A stretch of DNA of 64,000 nucleotides from contig NC_020516.1 in NCBI RefSeq assembly GCF_000349945.1, forward strand, positions 2,480,001 to 2,544,000, written 5' to 3'. Source of the stretch: Azoarcus sp. KH32C. Its GTDB lineage: Bacteria > Pseudomonadota > Gammaproteobacteria > Burkholderiales > Rhodocyclaceae. The position numbers and the translations under genes are program-made. The notes under the pieces were generated by a model. That model made no database searches, was not told the origin of the DNA, and saw only the letters and a program-made list of their open reading frames with translations. Below are positions 18,367-29,623 of this stretch, in pieces (positions within the stretch are counted from its first letter, which is position 1; each line of letters opens with the position of its first letter).

Positions 18367-20280
18367 CTATTCATCCATTATAGGATGTTTGATTGGACGC
18401 AGAAGAAAGCGAGCCGGATCCAGCGCGTCGACGAGGTCGCGTTCAAGGGGCAGGGGAGAGCCCGACAAGCTGCTCGCAAGCAGCTCTCCGGCAAGTGCCG
18501 CCCACACGAGGCCGCGGGCCCCGAAACCTTCGATGGTGTGCAAATCCGGGTGGCGCGGGATTGCCGTGAGAGCAGTGCCTCGCTCGATCGCGATCACGGA
18601 CGGCAGGGCCCCGACCATAGGCAGCCGGTCCGGTGAGGCGGGGCGGAAGCCGACTCGGCCTGCCGGATCGGCGAGCTGTTGCAGCGACGCAAAACCGGGC
18701 AGGATGAAGTCCAGCTTTGCGAGGTTCTCCTTGTGGTCGGCGTCGCGCAGGGCGGCGGCGTCGTCGTTGACGGAGAATGTGGCGCCTGCGCAGCGGATAC
18801 CGTCGATCGCCGGGCTGACGTAGCCGAGCCGGCAGACGACGACCTTGGGTGCGCTACCCGCACCTCCGGCGAGATGCGTCACCTGGCCACGCGCACTGCG
18901 CACCGGAAGTGCCGCAGCTTGTGCAATACCGCGCACCCCGACGCCATTCGCGAGGATTGCGACCGGCGCCGCGGCGACCGGTTTGCCCGAGGCGTCGTAG
19001 GCGACCCATTCGTCGCCGACCCGCTCGAGCCGCTCGACGCTGTGGCCGTAGTGGCAACGAATGCGGGACGGGCGGGAGGCCAGATTGGCAGCGCACAGGC
19101 TCGGCGGATTGACCCACGCGCCGCCGGGAAACCACCATCCACCCACGGGTAAGGGCCAGCCCGCGAGCCGGGACGCCTCGTCCGAATCGACGAAACGGAG
19201 GTAGTCGGAAGGAGGACTGTGTGCCTCGACCACCTTGCGTTGCTTGTTCTCGTGAACAGGGTCGCGCGCGAGGTGCAGCACGCCGCATGCATCCCAGCGG
19301 ACGTCGAGGCCCTGGGCAGAGAGGCGGGCGAGGTGGCGGAGCCCATAGAGTGCGCCGGCGCGGGTGATGCGGGCGAGGCGATTGTCGTCGAGGCTCGGCA
19401 GCGGGCGGAGCACGCCAGCCAGGTTTCCCGATGCGCCGTGGCCCGGCCCGGGGGCACCGTCGACGACATCGACGAGCCATCCGTATTCGGCCAGGCGGGA
19501 GGCGATGCTGCTGCCCGCGAGGCCCGCACCGAGCACGAACGCGTGACGCCGAGCGCTTTCCACGGCGCGATCGGCACTCCCCGATTTGGGGAAACTCGCC
19601 CGCAGCATTTCACGTTTTCCCCGGAATCCCGGCGTCTTTTCGCATTCGAAGCCGGCCGCGGCGAGTGCCCGCCGGACTGGGCCGGATACGGACCAGGTCG
19701 CCAGCGTGGCGCCCGGGGCGGCCAGCTGCGGCAGGAGCTGCAGCAGATCTTCCGACCAAAGCTCGGGGTTCGCGGCCGGCGAAAAACCGTCGAGGTAGAA
19801 GGCGTTAGCCTGGCAGACGAGCTGCGGCAGCAGCGTGCGGGCGTCGCCGAAGAGGAGCGTCAGGACGACTCGTCCCTCGCCGAGATGGAGGCGGTGAAAG
19901 CCGGGCGTCAGCGCCGGCCACTGGGCCTGCAACTCTTCGGCAAGCGGGGCCAGTTCCGGCCACCGTGCATGGAGCGTCGCCAGGTCGGTGCGCGTGAAGG
20001 GGTGGAGTTCGGCCGAAACATAGTGCAAGCGTCCGCAACGTTGCTCGTCCTGTCGCCACGCGTTCCAGGTTGCAAGGAAGTTGAGGCCCAAGCCAAAACC
20101 GGTCTCGAGGACCGTGAACTGCTCGCGGCCCTGCCAGCGTTCGGGGAGACCGTTGCCGGTAAGGAACACGTGGTGCGATTGTTCCAGACCGCCATCGCGG
20201 GAATGGTAGATGTCACCGTACGCTTCGGATTGCGGCGTGCCGTCGTCGGTGAAGCTCAGCCGGGCGGGTTCGATCGGCAT
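18367..20280 (-). CDS. mnmC: tRNA mnm5s2U biosynthesis bifunctional protein MnmC
   Basis: 637 residues, the usual length for the fused enzyme. The N-terminal methyltransferase domain (about 1-235) has VLETGFGLGLNFLATW for SAM binding and the typical ELHPF segment. The C-terminal FAD oxidoreductase (about 250-630) opens with the Rossmann motif FVLGAGLAGSSIASRLAEYG. MnmC converts cmnm5(s2)U to nm5 and then mnm5(s2)U at the wobble position of certain tRNAs. It lies 71 bases downstream of lysS on the same strand, but a strong terminator between them suggests separate transcription. mnmH, acting on the same nucleotide, lies about 17 kb away. Confidence 0.95.
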   Translation of the reverse strand: MPIEPARLSFTDDGTPQSEAYGDIYHSRDGGLEQSHHVFLTGNGLPERWQGREQFTVLETGFGLGLNFLATWNAWRQDEQRCGRLHYVSAELHPFTRTDLATLHARWPELAPLAEELQAQWPALTPGFHRLHLGEGRVVLTLLFGDARTLLPQLVCQANAFYLDGFSPAANPELWSEDLLQLLPQLAAPGATLATWSVSGPVRRALAAAGFECEKTPGFRGKREMLRASFPKSGSADRAVESARRHAFVLGAGLAGSSIASRLAEYGWLVDVVDGAPGPGHGASGNLAGVLRPLPSLDDNRLARITRAGALYGLRHLARLSAQGLDVRWDACGVLHLARDPVHENKQRKVVEAHSPPSDYLRFVDSDEASRLAGWPLPVGGWWFPGGAWVNPPSLCAANLASRPSRIRCHYGHSVERLERVGDEWVAYDASGKPVAAAPVAILANGVGVRGIAQAAALPVRSARGQVTHLAGGAGSAPKVVVCRLGYVSPAIDGIRCAGATFSVNDDAAALRDADHKENLAKLDFILPGFASLQQLADPAGRVGFRPASPDRLPMVGALPSVIAIERGTALTAIPRHPDLHTIEGFGARGLVWAALAGELLASSLSGSPLPLERDLVDALDPARFLLRPIKHPIMDE

Positions 20281-20300
20281 GGGCGGTCGATCCTGGTCCT

Positions 20301-20330
20301 GAAAAGAACCGGGCGCCTTGCGGCGCCCGG
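20301..20330 (-). terminator. Rho-independent terminator after lysS
   Basis: On the minus strand a perfect 9-bp GC-only stem (arms 20322-20330 and 20309-20317, loop of four) is followed by TTCTTTTC (20301-20308). It sits just past the lysS stop and before the mnmC start. Confidence 0.8.
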
Positions 20331-20351
20331 GTGTCCTGAAAACTGGACCGT

Positions 20352-21860
20352 TTATTCCATTCGCATCTGCGGGAACAGGATCACGTCGCGGATGCTCGGG
20401 CTGTCGGTGAGCAACATGACCAGGCGGTCAATGCCGATTCCGCAGCCGCCCGTCGGAGGCAGGCCGTATTCCAGAGCGCGGATGTAATCGGCGTCGAAAT
20501 ACATGGCTTCCTCGTCACCGGCTTCCTTGGCCTTGACCTGCTCGAGGAAGCGAGCGGCCTGGTCTTCCGGGTCGTTCAGCTCGGAGAAGCCGTTGGCGAT
20601 CTCGCGCCCGACGATGAAGAGCTCAAAGCGCTCCGTGATCTCCGGGTTCTCATCGTTGCGGCGCGCAAGCGGAGAGACTTCAGCCGGATAGTCGATGATG
20701 AAGGTCGGCTCCCAGAGCTGCGCCTCGGTGGTCTCTTCGAACATCAGCAGTTGCAGCGAGCCCAGCCCGGCGCGCTCACGCGCTTCCGCACCGAGATCCT
20801 TGAGCTTCTTGCGCAGCCATTCGGCATCGTTTAGCTGTTCGACCGAGAAGCCCGGGTGGTACTTGCGGATGGCTTCGACGATGGTCAGGCGCGCGAAGGG
20901 CTTCGAAAGGTCGAGCTCACGCCCCTGATAGACGAAGACTTCGGTGCCGAGCGCTTCGCGCGCGGCCTGACGCAGTAGGCCCTCGGTGAAGTTCATCAGG
21001 CTGCGGTAGTCCGCGTAGGCCTCGTAGAACTCCATCATGGTGAATTCGGGGTTGTGGCGCGGGCTGAGACCTTCGTTACGGAAGTTCCGGTTGACCTCGA
21101 AGACCTTCTCGAAGCCGCCGACGACGAGCCGCTTGAGGTACAGCTCCGGCGCGATGCGCAGGAACAGTTCCATGTCCAGCGCGTTGTGGTGGGTCACGAA
21201 GGGCTTGGCCGATGCGCCGCCGGGGATCGGGTGCATCATCGGCGTCTCGACTTCGAGGAAGCCGTGGTTGACCATGTAGTTGCGAATCGACTGCACCATG
21301 CGGCTGCGCGCGACGAAGGTGAAGCGCGTCTGCTCGCTCATGATCAGGTCGACGTAGCGCTGCCGGTACTTCTGCTCGACGTCGGTCAGACCGTGGAACT
21401 TGTCCGGCAGAGGGCGCAGGCTCTTGGTCAGCAGGCGCAGTTCGGTGACCTTGACCGACAGTTCGCCGGTGCGGGTCTTGAACAGCGTGCCGGCGGCGCC
21501 GACGATGTCGCCGATGTCCCAGTGCTTGAATTCTGCGTAGACGTCCTCGCCCACCGCGTCGCGCGTGACGTAGAGCTGGATGCGGCCCGAGATGTCCTGG
21601 ATCGTGATGAAGCTCGCCTTGCCCATCACGCGCTTGAGCATGATGCGGCCCGCCACGCGCACCTCGATCGGCGTCGCTTCAAGGGCCTCGGCTTCCTTGT
21701 CTCCGTACAGTTCATCGAGCTTGCCGGCAGTGTTCTCGCGGGAGAAGTCGTTCGGGTAGGCGCGACCGGAGGCGCGCCAGGCGGCCAGCTTCTCGCGGCG
21801 CTCGGCGATAATGTGGTTCTCGTCTTGAGGGACGAGGGCGCTATTGTTCTGATCGCTCAT
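20352..21860 (-). CDS. lysS: Lysyl-tRNA synthetase (class II)
   Basis: 502 residues from ATG 21860 (begins SDQNNSALVPQDENHIIAER). The anticodon-binding OB fold is at about 60-170 and the class II catalytic core follows. Motif 2 is in RNFRNEGLSPRHNPEFTMMEFYEAYADY and motif 3 in GGCGIGIDRLVMLL near the C-terminus. It charges tRNA-Lys in the cytoplasm. The open frame continues far upstream in antisense to the chemoreceptor gene, but the conserved protein begins at 21860. It is divergent from the chemoreceptor, with about 170 bases between the two start codons. Confidence 0.96.
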   Translation of the reverse strand: MSDQNNSALVPQDENHIIAERREKLAAWRASGRAYPNDFSRENTAGKLDELYGDKEAEALEATPIEVRVAGRIMLKRVMGKASFITIQDISGRIQLYVTRDAVGEDVYAEFKHWDIGDIVGAAGTLFKTRTGELSVKVTELRLLTKSLRPLPDKFHGLTDVEQKYRQRYVDLIMSEQTRFTFVARSRMVQSIRNYMVNHGFLEVETPMMHPIPGGASAKPFVTHHNALDMELFLRIAPELYLKRLVVGGFEKVFEVNRNFRNEGLSPRHNPEFTMMEFYEAYADYRSLMNFTEGLLRQAAREALGTEVFVYQGRELDLSKPFARLTIVEAIRKYHPGFSVEQLNDAEWLRKKLKDLGAEARERAGLGSLQLLMFEETTEAQLWEPTFIIDYPAEVSPLARRNDENPEITERFELFIVGREIANGFSELNDPEDQAARFLEQVKAKEAGDEEAMYFDADYIRALEYGLPPTGGCGIGIDRLVMLLTDSPSIRDVILFPQMRME

Positions 21861-21972
21861 GAATCGTAGGGATACGGCAAAAAGATAATTGTGGCATGTC
21901 AAGGATGCTCGGGCAAATCCATCCTGAACTGACGGTCGGAAACTGAATAATCGAGAATCGGTTACGAGGCGC

Positions 21973-22000
21973 TCAAGTCTTCGGCTAGGATGCCCGATAA
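21973..22000 (+). promoter_or_regulatory. Candidate sigma-28 (FliA) promoter of the chemoreceptor
   Basis: TCAAGTCT (21973-21980) resembles the FliA -35 box TAAAGTTT, and CCCGATAA (21993-22000) matches GCCGATAA at seven of eight positions; the spacer is 12 bases (11 is usual). The predicted transcript start falls near 22007, which makes the ATG at 21990 untranslatable and the ATG at 22032 the likely start. Confidence 0.6.
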
Positions 22001-22031
22001 AGCACACAAATACCCCTACCCCGGAGAGACC

Positions 22032-23840
22032 ATGGAGACCAATGTCGGACTGTACGAGTCGGTCGAAAAATTGTTCTGGAATTCGCTGACGAAGAAGCTT
22101 TCCAGTTTCCTGCTGCTGTTTTTCATCGACGTTGTATACGTTGGCATCTATATCGACCGGGAGCGCGACGTCCGCGAGCTGCTCGCGAAGGGCAAAGTAG
22201 CGCCGGAGCTCGTTCAGCAAGTGATCGGCGTCCTCGACGGCGGTGTCTATCTGCTGGCGGCGCTGACCATCATTGCCTTGTGTCTCAATGTCGGCCAGAT
22301 ACTGTTCATCCGGCACCTGATCGTTCGGCCGGTGCGCATCATCACTGGCGTCTTCAACGAAATCGCGCGCGGAGAGGGTGATTTCTCGCGCAATCTGCCG
22401 CTCGTGACGCATGACGAGCTGCGGGACTTGGCTAGAAGCTACAACCTTTTTGCCGAGAAGATGCGCCAAGTCATCAGCGATGTACGCACCGCAAGCGTCA
22501 ATATTGCGCGCGATGCGGTGCTGGTCAAATCCCGTGTCGAGAGTTCCGCGGCCGACGCCCGTCAGCAGGGCCAAATGACGGAAGTGGTCTTCAGCGCGAG
22601 CGTGGAGTCCACCGCTGCAATCGAGAGTGTCTCGGCGAGCACGCAGCAGATTTCGTCGTCGACGACAAAGAACCTCGATATCGCCCGTGAGTCTCTCGAC
22701 GAGATGCGCGACATCGCGGACAAGATCAATGCGGTGAGCGAAAAAGTCGTGCGCTTCAATTCGACGGTGGATGATCTTTCGAAGCGCTCGGTGAGCGTCA
22801 AGGAGATTGCGTCGTTGATCCGCGAGATTGCAGATCAGACGAACCTGCTGGCGCTGAATGCCGCAATCGAGGCGGCACGGGCGGGCGAGGCGGGACGCGG
22901 CTTCGCGGTGGTCGCCGACGAGGTGCGCAAGCTTGCGGAGCGCGTGAACACGGCTGCGGTCGAGATTACGGGCAACATCGACGGCATGATCACGCGGGTG
23001 ATGAACACCCGCGCAGAAAACGAAGTGATCAACAGCGACATGCTGCAGGCGCGCGAAGTGGTCGGTCGCTCGGCGACGCAGTTCGAACACATGGTCGGGG
23101 AATTCGAGACTACCGGCGAGCAGTTGCTGCAGATCGCTGCGGCGATGGAGGAACTGTCCGCGACCAATGCCCAGGTCCATGACAACGTGAATGCGATTCA
23201 CGATCTCTCGGGTATCGTCGCGCAGCACATGAGCGAGTCGGAGGAATCGTCGCTGAAGCTCGCACGCGCGACGGAATCGGTCCAGGAGTTGGTGTCGCGC
23301 TTCAAGATCGGCAAGGGTGCGTTCGACCGTGCAGTCGAACGCACCCGACTCTTCCGGGATGCAATCCAGACGCAACTGACAGAGATGCGCAACGCGAATG
23401 TGGACGTCTTCGACCGGCGTTACGAGCCGATCCCGAATACCGATCCGCAAAAATACCGCGTGTCTTGGGGTAACGAGTATGGCCGCCGCTGCCAGCAGAT
23501 CATGGAGGATTGCGTCGGTTCGGTTCCGGGTGCCGCCTTTGCCGTGGCGGTGAATAACGACAGCTACTTGGCCGCGCACAACCTGAAGTTTTCGAAGCCG
23601 CTGACCGGCAATCGGGACGTCGATCTTGTCGGCAACCGGACCTGCCGCAAGTTCGAGACTCCCGCCGAGCTGCGCGCCGCGAAGAACCGCGAGCCGCTAT
23701 TGCTGCAGACTTACCTGCGCGATACCGGCGAGATCCTGTGCGATATTGCGATGCCGATCATGATCGGCGAGCGCCAATGGGGCAACGTCCGTGTGGGCGT
23801 GCCGGCAGCGGCCTTGCTCGAGGCAAAATCGGAAGGGTAG
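22032..23840 (+). CDS. Methyl-accepting chemotaxis protein with C-terminal sensory domain
   Basis: About 602 residues from ATG 22032, chosen because GGAGAGA precedes it and because a sigma-28 promoter overlaps the alternative ATG at 21990. Two transmembrane helices near residues 22-42 and 80-102 enclose a loop of only about 35 residues, too short for a periplasmic ligand domain. HAMP follows, then the signalling domain with the canonical hairpin (REIADQTNLLALNAAIEAAR, GRGFAVVADEVRKLAERV). About 130 residues after the signalling domain form a cytoplasmic domain (NDSYLAAHNLKFSKPLTGN; LLLQTYLRDTGEILCDIAMP) that is the likely sensor. Confidence 0.92.
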   Translation: METNVGLYESVEKLFWNSLTKKLSSFLLLFFIDVVYVGIYIDRERDVRELLAKGKVAPELVQQVIGVLDGGVYLLAALTIIALCLNVGQILFIRHLIVRPVRIITGVFNEIARGEGDFSRNLPLVTHDELRDLARSYNLFAEKMRQVISDVRTASVNIARDAVLVKSRVESSAADARQQGQMTEVVFSASVESTAAIESVSASTQQISSSTTKNLDIARESLDEMRDIADKINAVSEKVVRFNSTVDDLSKRSVSVKEIASLIREIADQTNLLALNAAIEAARAGEAGRGFAVVADEVRKLAERVNTAAVEITGNIDGMITRVMNTRAENEVINSDMLQAREVVGRSATQFEHMVGEFETTGEQLLQIAAAMEELSATNAQVHDNVNAIHDLSGIVAQHMSESEESSLKLARATESVQELVSRFKIGKGAFDRAVERTRLFRDAIQTQLTEMRNANVDVFDRRYEPIPNTDPQKYRVSWGNEYGRRCQQIMEDCVGSVPGAAFAVAVNNDSYLAAHNLKFSKPLTGNRDVDLVGNRTCRKFETPAELRAAKNREPLLLQTYLRDTGEILCDIAMPIMIGERQWGNVRVGVPAAALLEAKSEG

Positions 23841-23848
23841 AAGCGACG

Positions 23849-23880
23849 AAGGGCTCCCGGGATCGCTCCTGTGAGCCCTT
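23849..23880. terminator. Weak bidirectional terminator candidate
   Basis: Arms AAGGGCTC (23849-23856) and GAGCCCTT (23873-23880) form an 8-bp stem with a 16-base loop between the convergent stops of the chemoreceptor and minE. There is no strong T-run. Confidence 0.35.
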
Positions 23881-23890
23881 ACGCCTTTCG

Positions 23891-24151
23891 TCAGCGGCCC
23901 TGCTCGGGCAGGACGATATTGACTTCGAGGACTTCGTAGTTGTCCTGCTTGTCGAGCTGCACCTTGATGTCGTCCGGATTGACCGCGACGTACTTCGAGA
24001 TGACCTCGATCAGCTCGCGCTGAAGGGCCGGGAGGAAGTCCGCCTTCGGTGCCCCGCCGCTGCGCTCATGGGCAATGAGCAAGGACAGGCGGTTCTTGGC
24101 GATCTCCGCGGTCTTTTTCTTCTCGCCGAAAAGGCGGGCCAGCAGCGACAT
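23891..24151 (-). CDS. minE: Cell division topological specificity factor MinE
   Basis: 86 residues from ATG 24151 (MSLLARLFGEKKKTAEIAKN). The N-terminal amphipathic membrane-binding and anti-MinCD segment is followed by the dimerising topological domain (PALQRELIEVISKYVAV; QDNYEVLEVNIVLPE). It stimulates MinD ATPase and drives pole-to-pole oscillation. It is the last gene of minCDE and starts 1 base after the minD stop. Confidence 0.97.
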   Translation of the reverse strand: MSLLARLFGEKKKTAEIAKNRLSLLIAHERSGGAPKADFLPALQRELIEVISKYVAVNPDDIKVQLDKQDNYEVLEVNIVLPEQGR

Positions 24152-24152
24152 G

Positions 24153-24968
24153 TCACTTGCCTCCAAAAAGGCGCTTGATGAGCCCCGGCTTTTCGTAATT
24201 GACGAAGCGCAGCTCGCGGGTTTCGCCGAGGAAACGCGCGACGACGTCGGTGTAGGCTTCGGAAACGTCCGTGCCCTTCAAGTGGATGGCCGGGGTGCCC
24301 TGGTTGGAGGCCTGCAGCACCGACTCCGATTCCGGAATCACGCCGATCAGCGGTACGCGCAGCAGCTCCTGCACGTCCTTGAAGGACAGCATTTCGCCTT
24401 CCTCGACCCGCTTGGGCGAGTAACGGGTGACCAGAAGGTGTTCCTTGACCGGCTCCTTGCCGTCGGCCGCGCGCCGCGACTTCGATTGCAGGATGCCGAG
24501 GATGCGGTCGGAGTCGCGCACGGAGGACACTTCGGGGTTGGTCGTGACGATCGCTTCGTCGGCGAAGGTCAGCGCGAGCACGGCGCCGCGCTCGATGCCG
24601 GCGGGCGAGTCGCAGACGATGTAGTCGAAGCCCATGTGCTCGAGTTCCTTGAGGACCTTCTCGACGCCTTCCTCGGTGAGCGCGTCCTTGTCGCGCGTCT
24701 GCGACGCGGGTAGCACGAACAGGTTGTCGCAGTGCTTGTCCTTGATGAGCGCTTGGGTCAGCTTGGCTTCGCCGTTGAGCACGTTGATGAGGTCGTACAC
24801 CACGCGGCGCTCGCAGCCCATGATGAGGTCGAGGTTGCGCAGGCCGACGTCGAAGTCGATGACCGCGGTCTTGAAGCCGCGTAGCGCGAGTCCGGAGGAG
24901 AAGGCGGCGCTGGTGGTGGTCTTGCCGACACCACCCTTGCCAGAAGTTACGACGACGACACGGGTCAC
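24153..24968 (-). CDS. minD: Septum site-determining ATPase MinD
   Basis: 271 residues starting at GTG 24968. It has the deviant Walker A KGGVGKTT at about residues 10-17, the DFDVGLRNLDL switch region, and a C-terminal amphipathic membrane-targeting helix (KPGLIKRLFGGK). It recruits MinC to the membrane and is displaced by MinE. It lies 29 bases after minC in the operon. Confidence 0.98.
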   Translation of the reverse strand: MTRVVVVTSGKGGVGKTTTSAAFSSGLALRGFKTAVIDFDVGLRNLDLIMGCERRVVYDLINVLNGEAKLTQALIKDKHCDNLFVLPASQTRDKDALTEEGVEKVLKELEHMGFDYIVCDSPAGIERGAVLALTFADEAIVTTNPEVSSVRDSDRILGILQSKSRRAADGKEPVKEHLLVTRYSPKRVEEGEMLSFKDVQELLRVPLIGVIPESESVLQASNQGTPAIHLKGTDVSEAYTDVVARFLGETRELRFVNYEKPGLIKRLFGGK

Positions 24969-24997
24969 GGTTGATCCTTCCTGATGGTTGGGTGCAT

Positions 24998-25795
24998 TCA
25001 GTCGAGCAGCAGATGTTCGATAGCCAGTTTTTGTTCATTCCCGCTGCCCGTCAGGCGCACGACGGCGGTGCGGCCGGCGACCGCTTCGGGAACGCCCTGT
25101 TCGAAAGTCCGGTAGATGCCGGCGATCGATACGAGCTCCGGGCCGAAGCTGGTGGTGACGATGCGGGCAGCGGTGTTGCCCTGCGCGCCCGCGAGGGCGC
25201 GACCGAGAAGCGGGCCGTAGCAGTGGATGCTGCCGTCGGCGATCACTTCGGCGCCGTTGCTCATGCCCGCGAGCAGCACGAGGTCCGCGCCGCGCGCGTA
25301 GACCTGTTGTCCGGAACGCAGGGGGCGTTCGACGAACACGGTGTTCGCGGCGGGGGCCGCGACGGGGGCTGGAGCTGCAGCGGGAGCTGGCGCTGGCGCA
25401 GGGGCCGGTTGCGGCGCGGGGGGCTGTTCGACGCGTTGTTGCGGGGCCGGCGCGCTCTTCCGGTCGCGCAGTTCGCTGGCGTCGAGGAGCGCCAGGCCGG
25501 CGATACGCGCGGCTTGGGCGAGGTCCGGCGGCAGGTTGCGGACGCCGATCGGTTGGAGCTGGTAACGGCGCATCAGGCTGGTGATGCCCGTCCAGTCGAT
25601 CCGGTCCGGGAACTGCGCCACGGCGGCGAAGTCGAGTACGACTGGTTCGCCGCTGAAGAAGTCGGGCATGCCACCGAGCATGCGGTGCATCGCGTCCGCG
25701 AGGCGTGCCGGTTCGCTCTCTCTTAGCAGGGCGATGGTGGCGCCCAGCGAGGCGTTGCGGAACTCGATGGAACGGTCGGCGGGCAGTGCGGACAT
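24998..25795 (-). CDS. minC: Septum formation inhibitor MinC
   Basis: 265 residues from ATG 25795. The N-terminal FtsZ-inhibiting domain (1-105) and the C-terminal beta-helix that binds MinD (about 160-260; RSGQQVYARGADLVLLAGMSNGAEVIADGSIHCYG) are joined by an unusually long Ala/Pro linker (about 120-155, mostly PAPAPAPA-type repeats). It is the first gene of minCDE, with its promoter presumably in the 130-base gap upstream. Confidence 0.95.
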   Translation of the reverse strand: MSALPADRSIEFRNASLGATIALLRESEPARLADAMHRMLGGMPDFFSGEPVVLDFAAVAQFPDRIDWTGITSLMRRYQLQPIGVRNLPPDLAQAARIAGLALLDASELRDRKSAPAPQQRVEQPPAPQPAPAPAPAPAAAPAPVAAPAANTVFVERPLRSGQQVYARGADLVLLAGMSNGAEVIADGSIHCYGPLLGRALAGAQGNTAARIVTTSFGPELVSIAGIYRTFEQGVPEAVAGRTAVVRLTGSGNEQKLAIEHLLLD

Positions 25796-25887
25796 GGAAT
25801 CGGAAAAGCCAAAAAAAGCAAAAGTTTACTGACCGTCATGGAATCGGGCAAGGCTGCCGCGATATTCCGTGCCGCCGGGAGGCTTTT

Positions 25888-25916
25888 CGTGTCCCCGCAG
25901 TCCCGCTGCGAGGGCA
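25888..25916 (-). terminator. Candidate hairpin downstream of hslO
   Basis: A 12-bp stem with one mismatch and one wobble (25888-25899 with 25905-25916, five-base loop) begins 11 bases after the hslO stop. No U-tract follows, so its role as a terminator is uncertain. Confidence 0.3.
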
Positions 25917-25927
25917 CATCGAAGAGG

Positions 25928-26809
25928 TCAATGCAGCGTGGGTGGCGTGTCCGGGGCCGGCGGATTGCTGAACAAGTCGTCGATTTCCTCGGGCTCGAAG
26001 CGATATTCGTGATTCGAGAGGTCGTCACGGATCACGAGTTCGCCATGCTCTTCGAGAATGCTCCGAACCTCGTCTTCGCCGATCGAGCGCAGCATCGCGA
26101 TGACCTTGTCGCGATCAGGCGGGAAGTGATGGATCACGGGCCGTGGATCGAAGAGGCGCACGTCCTCTTCGGCAAACAGGCGGAGCAGCAGTGTTTCCGG
26201 TTCGAGCTGCAGCAGCTCGTCGTCCTTGACGGTCTGGGCGAGTTGATGGATGCGCGACCAGCCGTCCGCGTCGCGTGCATCGGCACCGGGGAGCTTTTGC
26301 AGGAACAGGGCCGCGGCACGATCCCCGGTGCAGGCGAGCCAGAGACCGGCTGGCTGCTGCTCGGATTGCGCCAGGTAGTGCTCGAAGCTGGCGGCGATGC
26401 TGTCGCCTTCGAGAGGAACGATGCTCTGGTAAGGCTGGTCGAGACCCGCGATGTCGAGCGTGAGCTGAAGCATGCCGTCGCCGACGAGCGCGCGCAGGCC
26501 GGTGTCGGCCGGAACGATGCCTTCGTAGCCGGCAAAGGCGCGCAGGTTGAGCGATTCCGTGCAATCGACGACGAGCAGTCGAACGATGCCGTTGCCCTGG
26601 ATCTGGAAGATCAGGCGACCCGCCTGCTTGAGGTTCGCGGTGATGAGGGCGGAGACGGCGCTCATCTGCCCCAGCAGCCGGCCCACGGGCGGCGGGTAGT
26701 TGCGGTTGTGCTGCAGTGCCGTCCAGACGTCGTCGAGCCGCACGACGGATCCACGGATGTCGAGGTTTTCGAGAAGGAAGCCTTGAACGTAGCTTTTCGG
26801 GGAGCTCAT
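25928..26809 (-). CDS. hslO: Hsp33-family chaperone lacking the redox-switch cysteines
   Basis: 293 residues from ATG 26809. The N-terminal chaperone domain is typical ([37 protein letters not shown]; GNLxV-type core as [12 protein letters not shown]). In Hsp33 the C-terminal zinc switch is CXC plus CXXC. Here the matching positions read [18 protein letters not shown] and [17 protein letters not shown], so all four cysteines are absent, while the surrounding helix and YRF segment are kept. The protein still has two Cys in the core, neither in switch position. The start overlaps the stop of the ArsC-like gene by four bases. Redox activation by disulphide formation should not work; activity may be constitutive or triggered by heat or unfolding. 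Confidence 0.9.
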
Positions 26810-27171
26810 GCCTGTACTCCGGTGGCTCCGAATAGCAGTTCGAATCGGAGCGGGTCGAAGCCGGTGATGATCTCTCCGGATTCGGTTTCGATGATGGGGC
26901 GCCGGATGAGGCTGGTGTTGGCTGCCATGAGCGCGATCGCGTCCACTCGGCCGGAGATGGCCTGCTGTTCGGGGGAAAGCTTGCGCCAGGTGGTGCCGCG
27001 CGTATTGACGAGGGCTTCCCAGCCGAGCTTGTCGCACCAGCGTGCGAGCGTTTCTGTCGCAATGCCGGCCTTGCGGTAGTCGTGAAAGGTGTAGCTCACG
27101 CGGTGCTCGTCGAGCCACGTGAAGGTCTTCTTCATGGTGTCGCAGTTCTTGATGCCGTAGATGGTCGTCAT
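26806..27171 (-). CDS. ArsC/Spx-family (YffB-like) reductase-fold protein
   Basis: 121 residues from ATG 27171. It starts [22 protein letters not shown], matching the thioredoxin-like ArsC/YffB family with the single active Cys in KNCDTM (about residue 10), and ends with the RRPIIET segment that contributes the conserved Arg. The family is thought to use glutathione-dependent thiol chemistry, but the substrate of YffB types is unknown. It follows tex by 22 bases and overlaps hslO by four. Confidence 0.88.
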
Positions 27172-27193
27172 GGCGTTGATGTCCTTCAGCGGA

Positions 27194-29524
<2,331 letters not shown>

Positions 29525-29586
29525 GGGTGTCTGACGTGGCCGCCGGAGCGGCGGGTGAAAGCGAAGGGTGGGCGATGGTGCAACAG

Positions 29587-29610
29587 GCGGCGCTGCGAGG
29601 CAAGCGCCGC
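29587..29610 (-). repeat. Inverted repeat between mutarotase and tex
   Basis: GCGGCGCT (29587-29594) and AGCGCCGC (29603-29610) form a perfect 8-bp stem with an 8-base loop, extendable by an AACA/TGTT pair past a bulged G. It may attenuate read-through into tex, but lacks a U-tract. Confidence 0.25.
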
Positions 29611-29623
29611 TGTTTCGCTTGGA

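Noticed and set aside
21861..23579. N-terminal extension of lysS giving a 1075-residue protein
   Set aside because: The extra region is antisense to the chemoreceptor and unlike any LysRS; the conserved start is at 21860.
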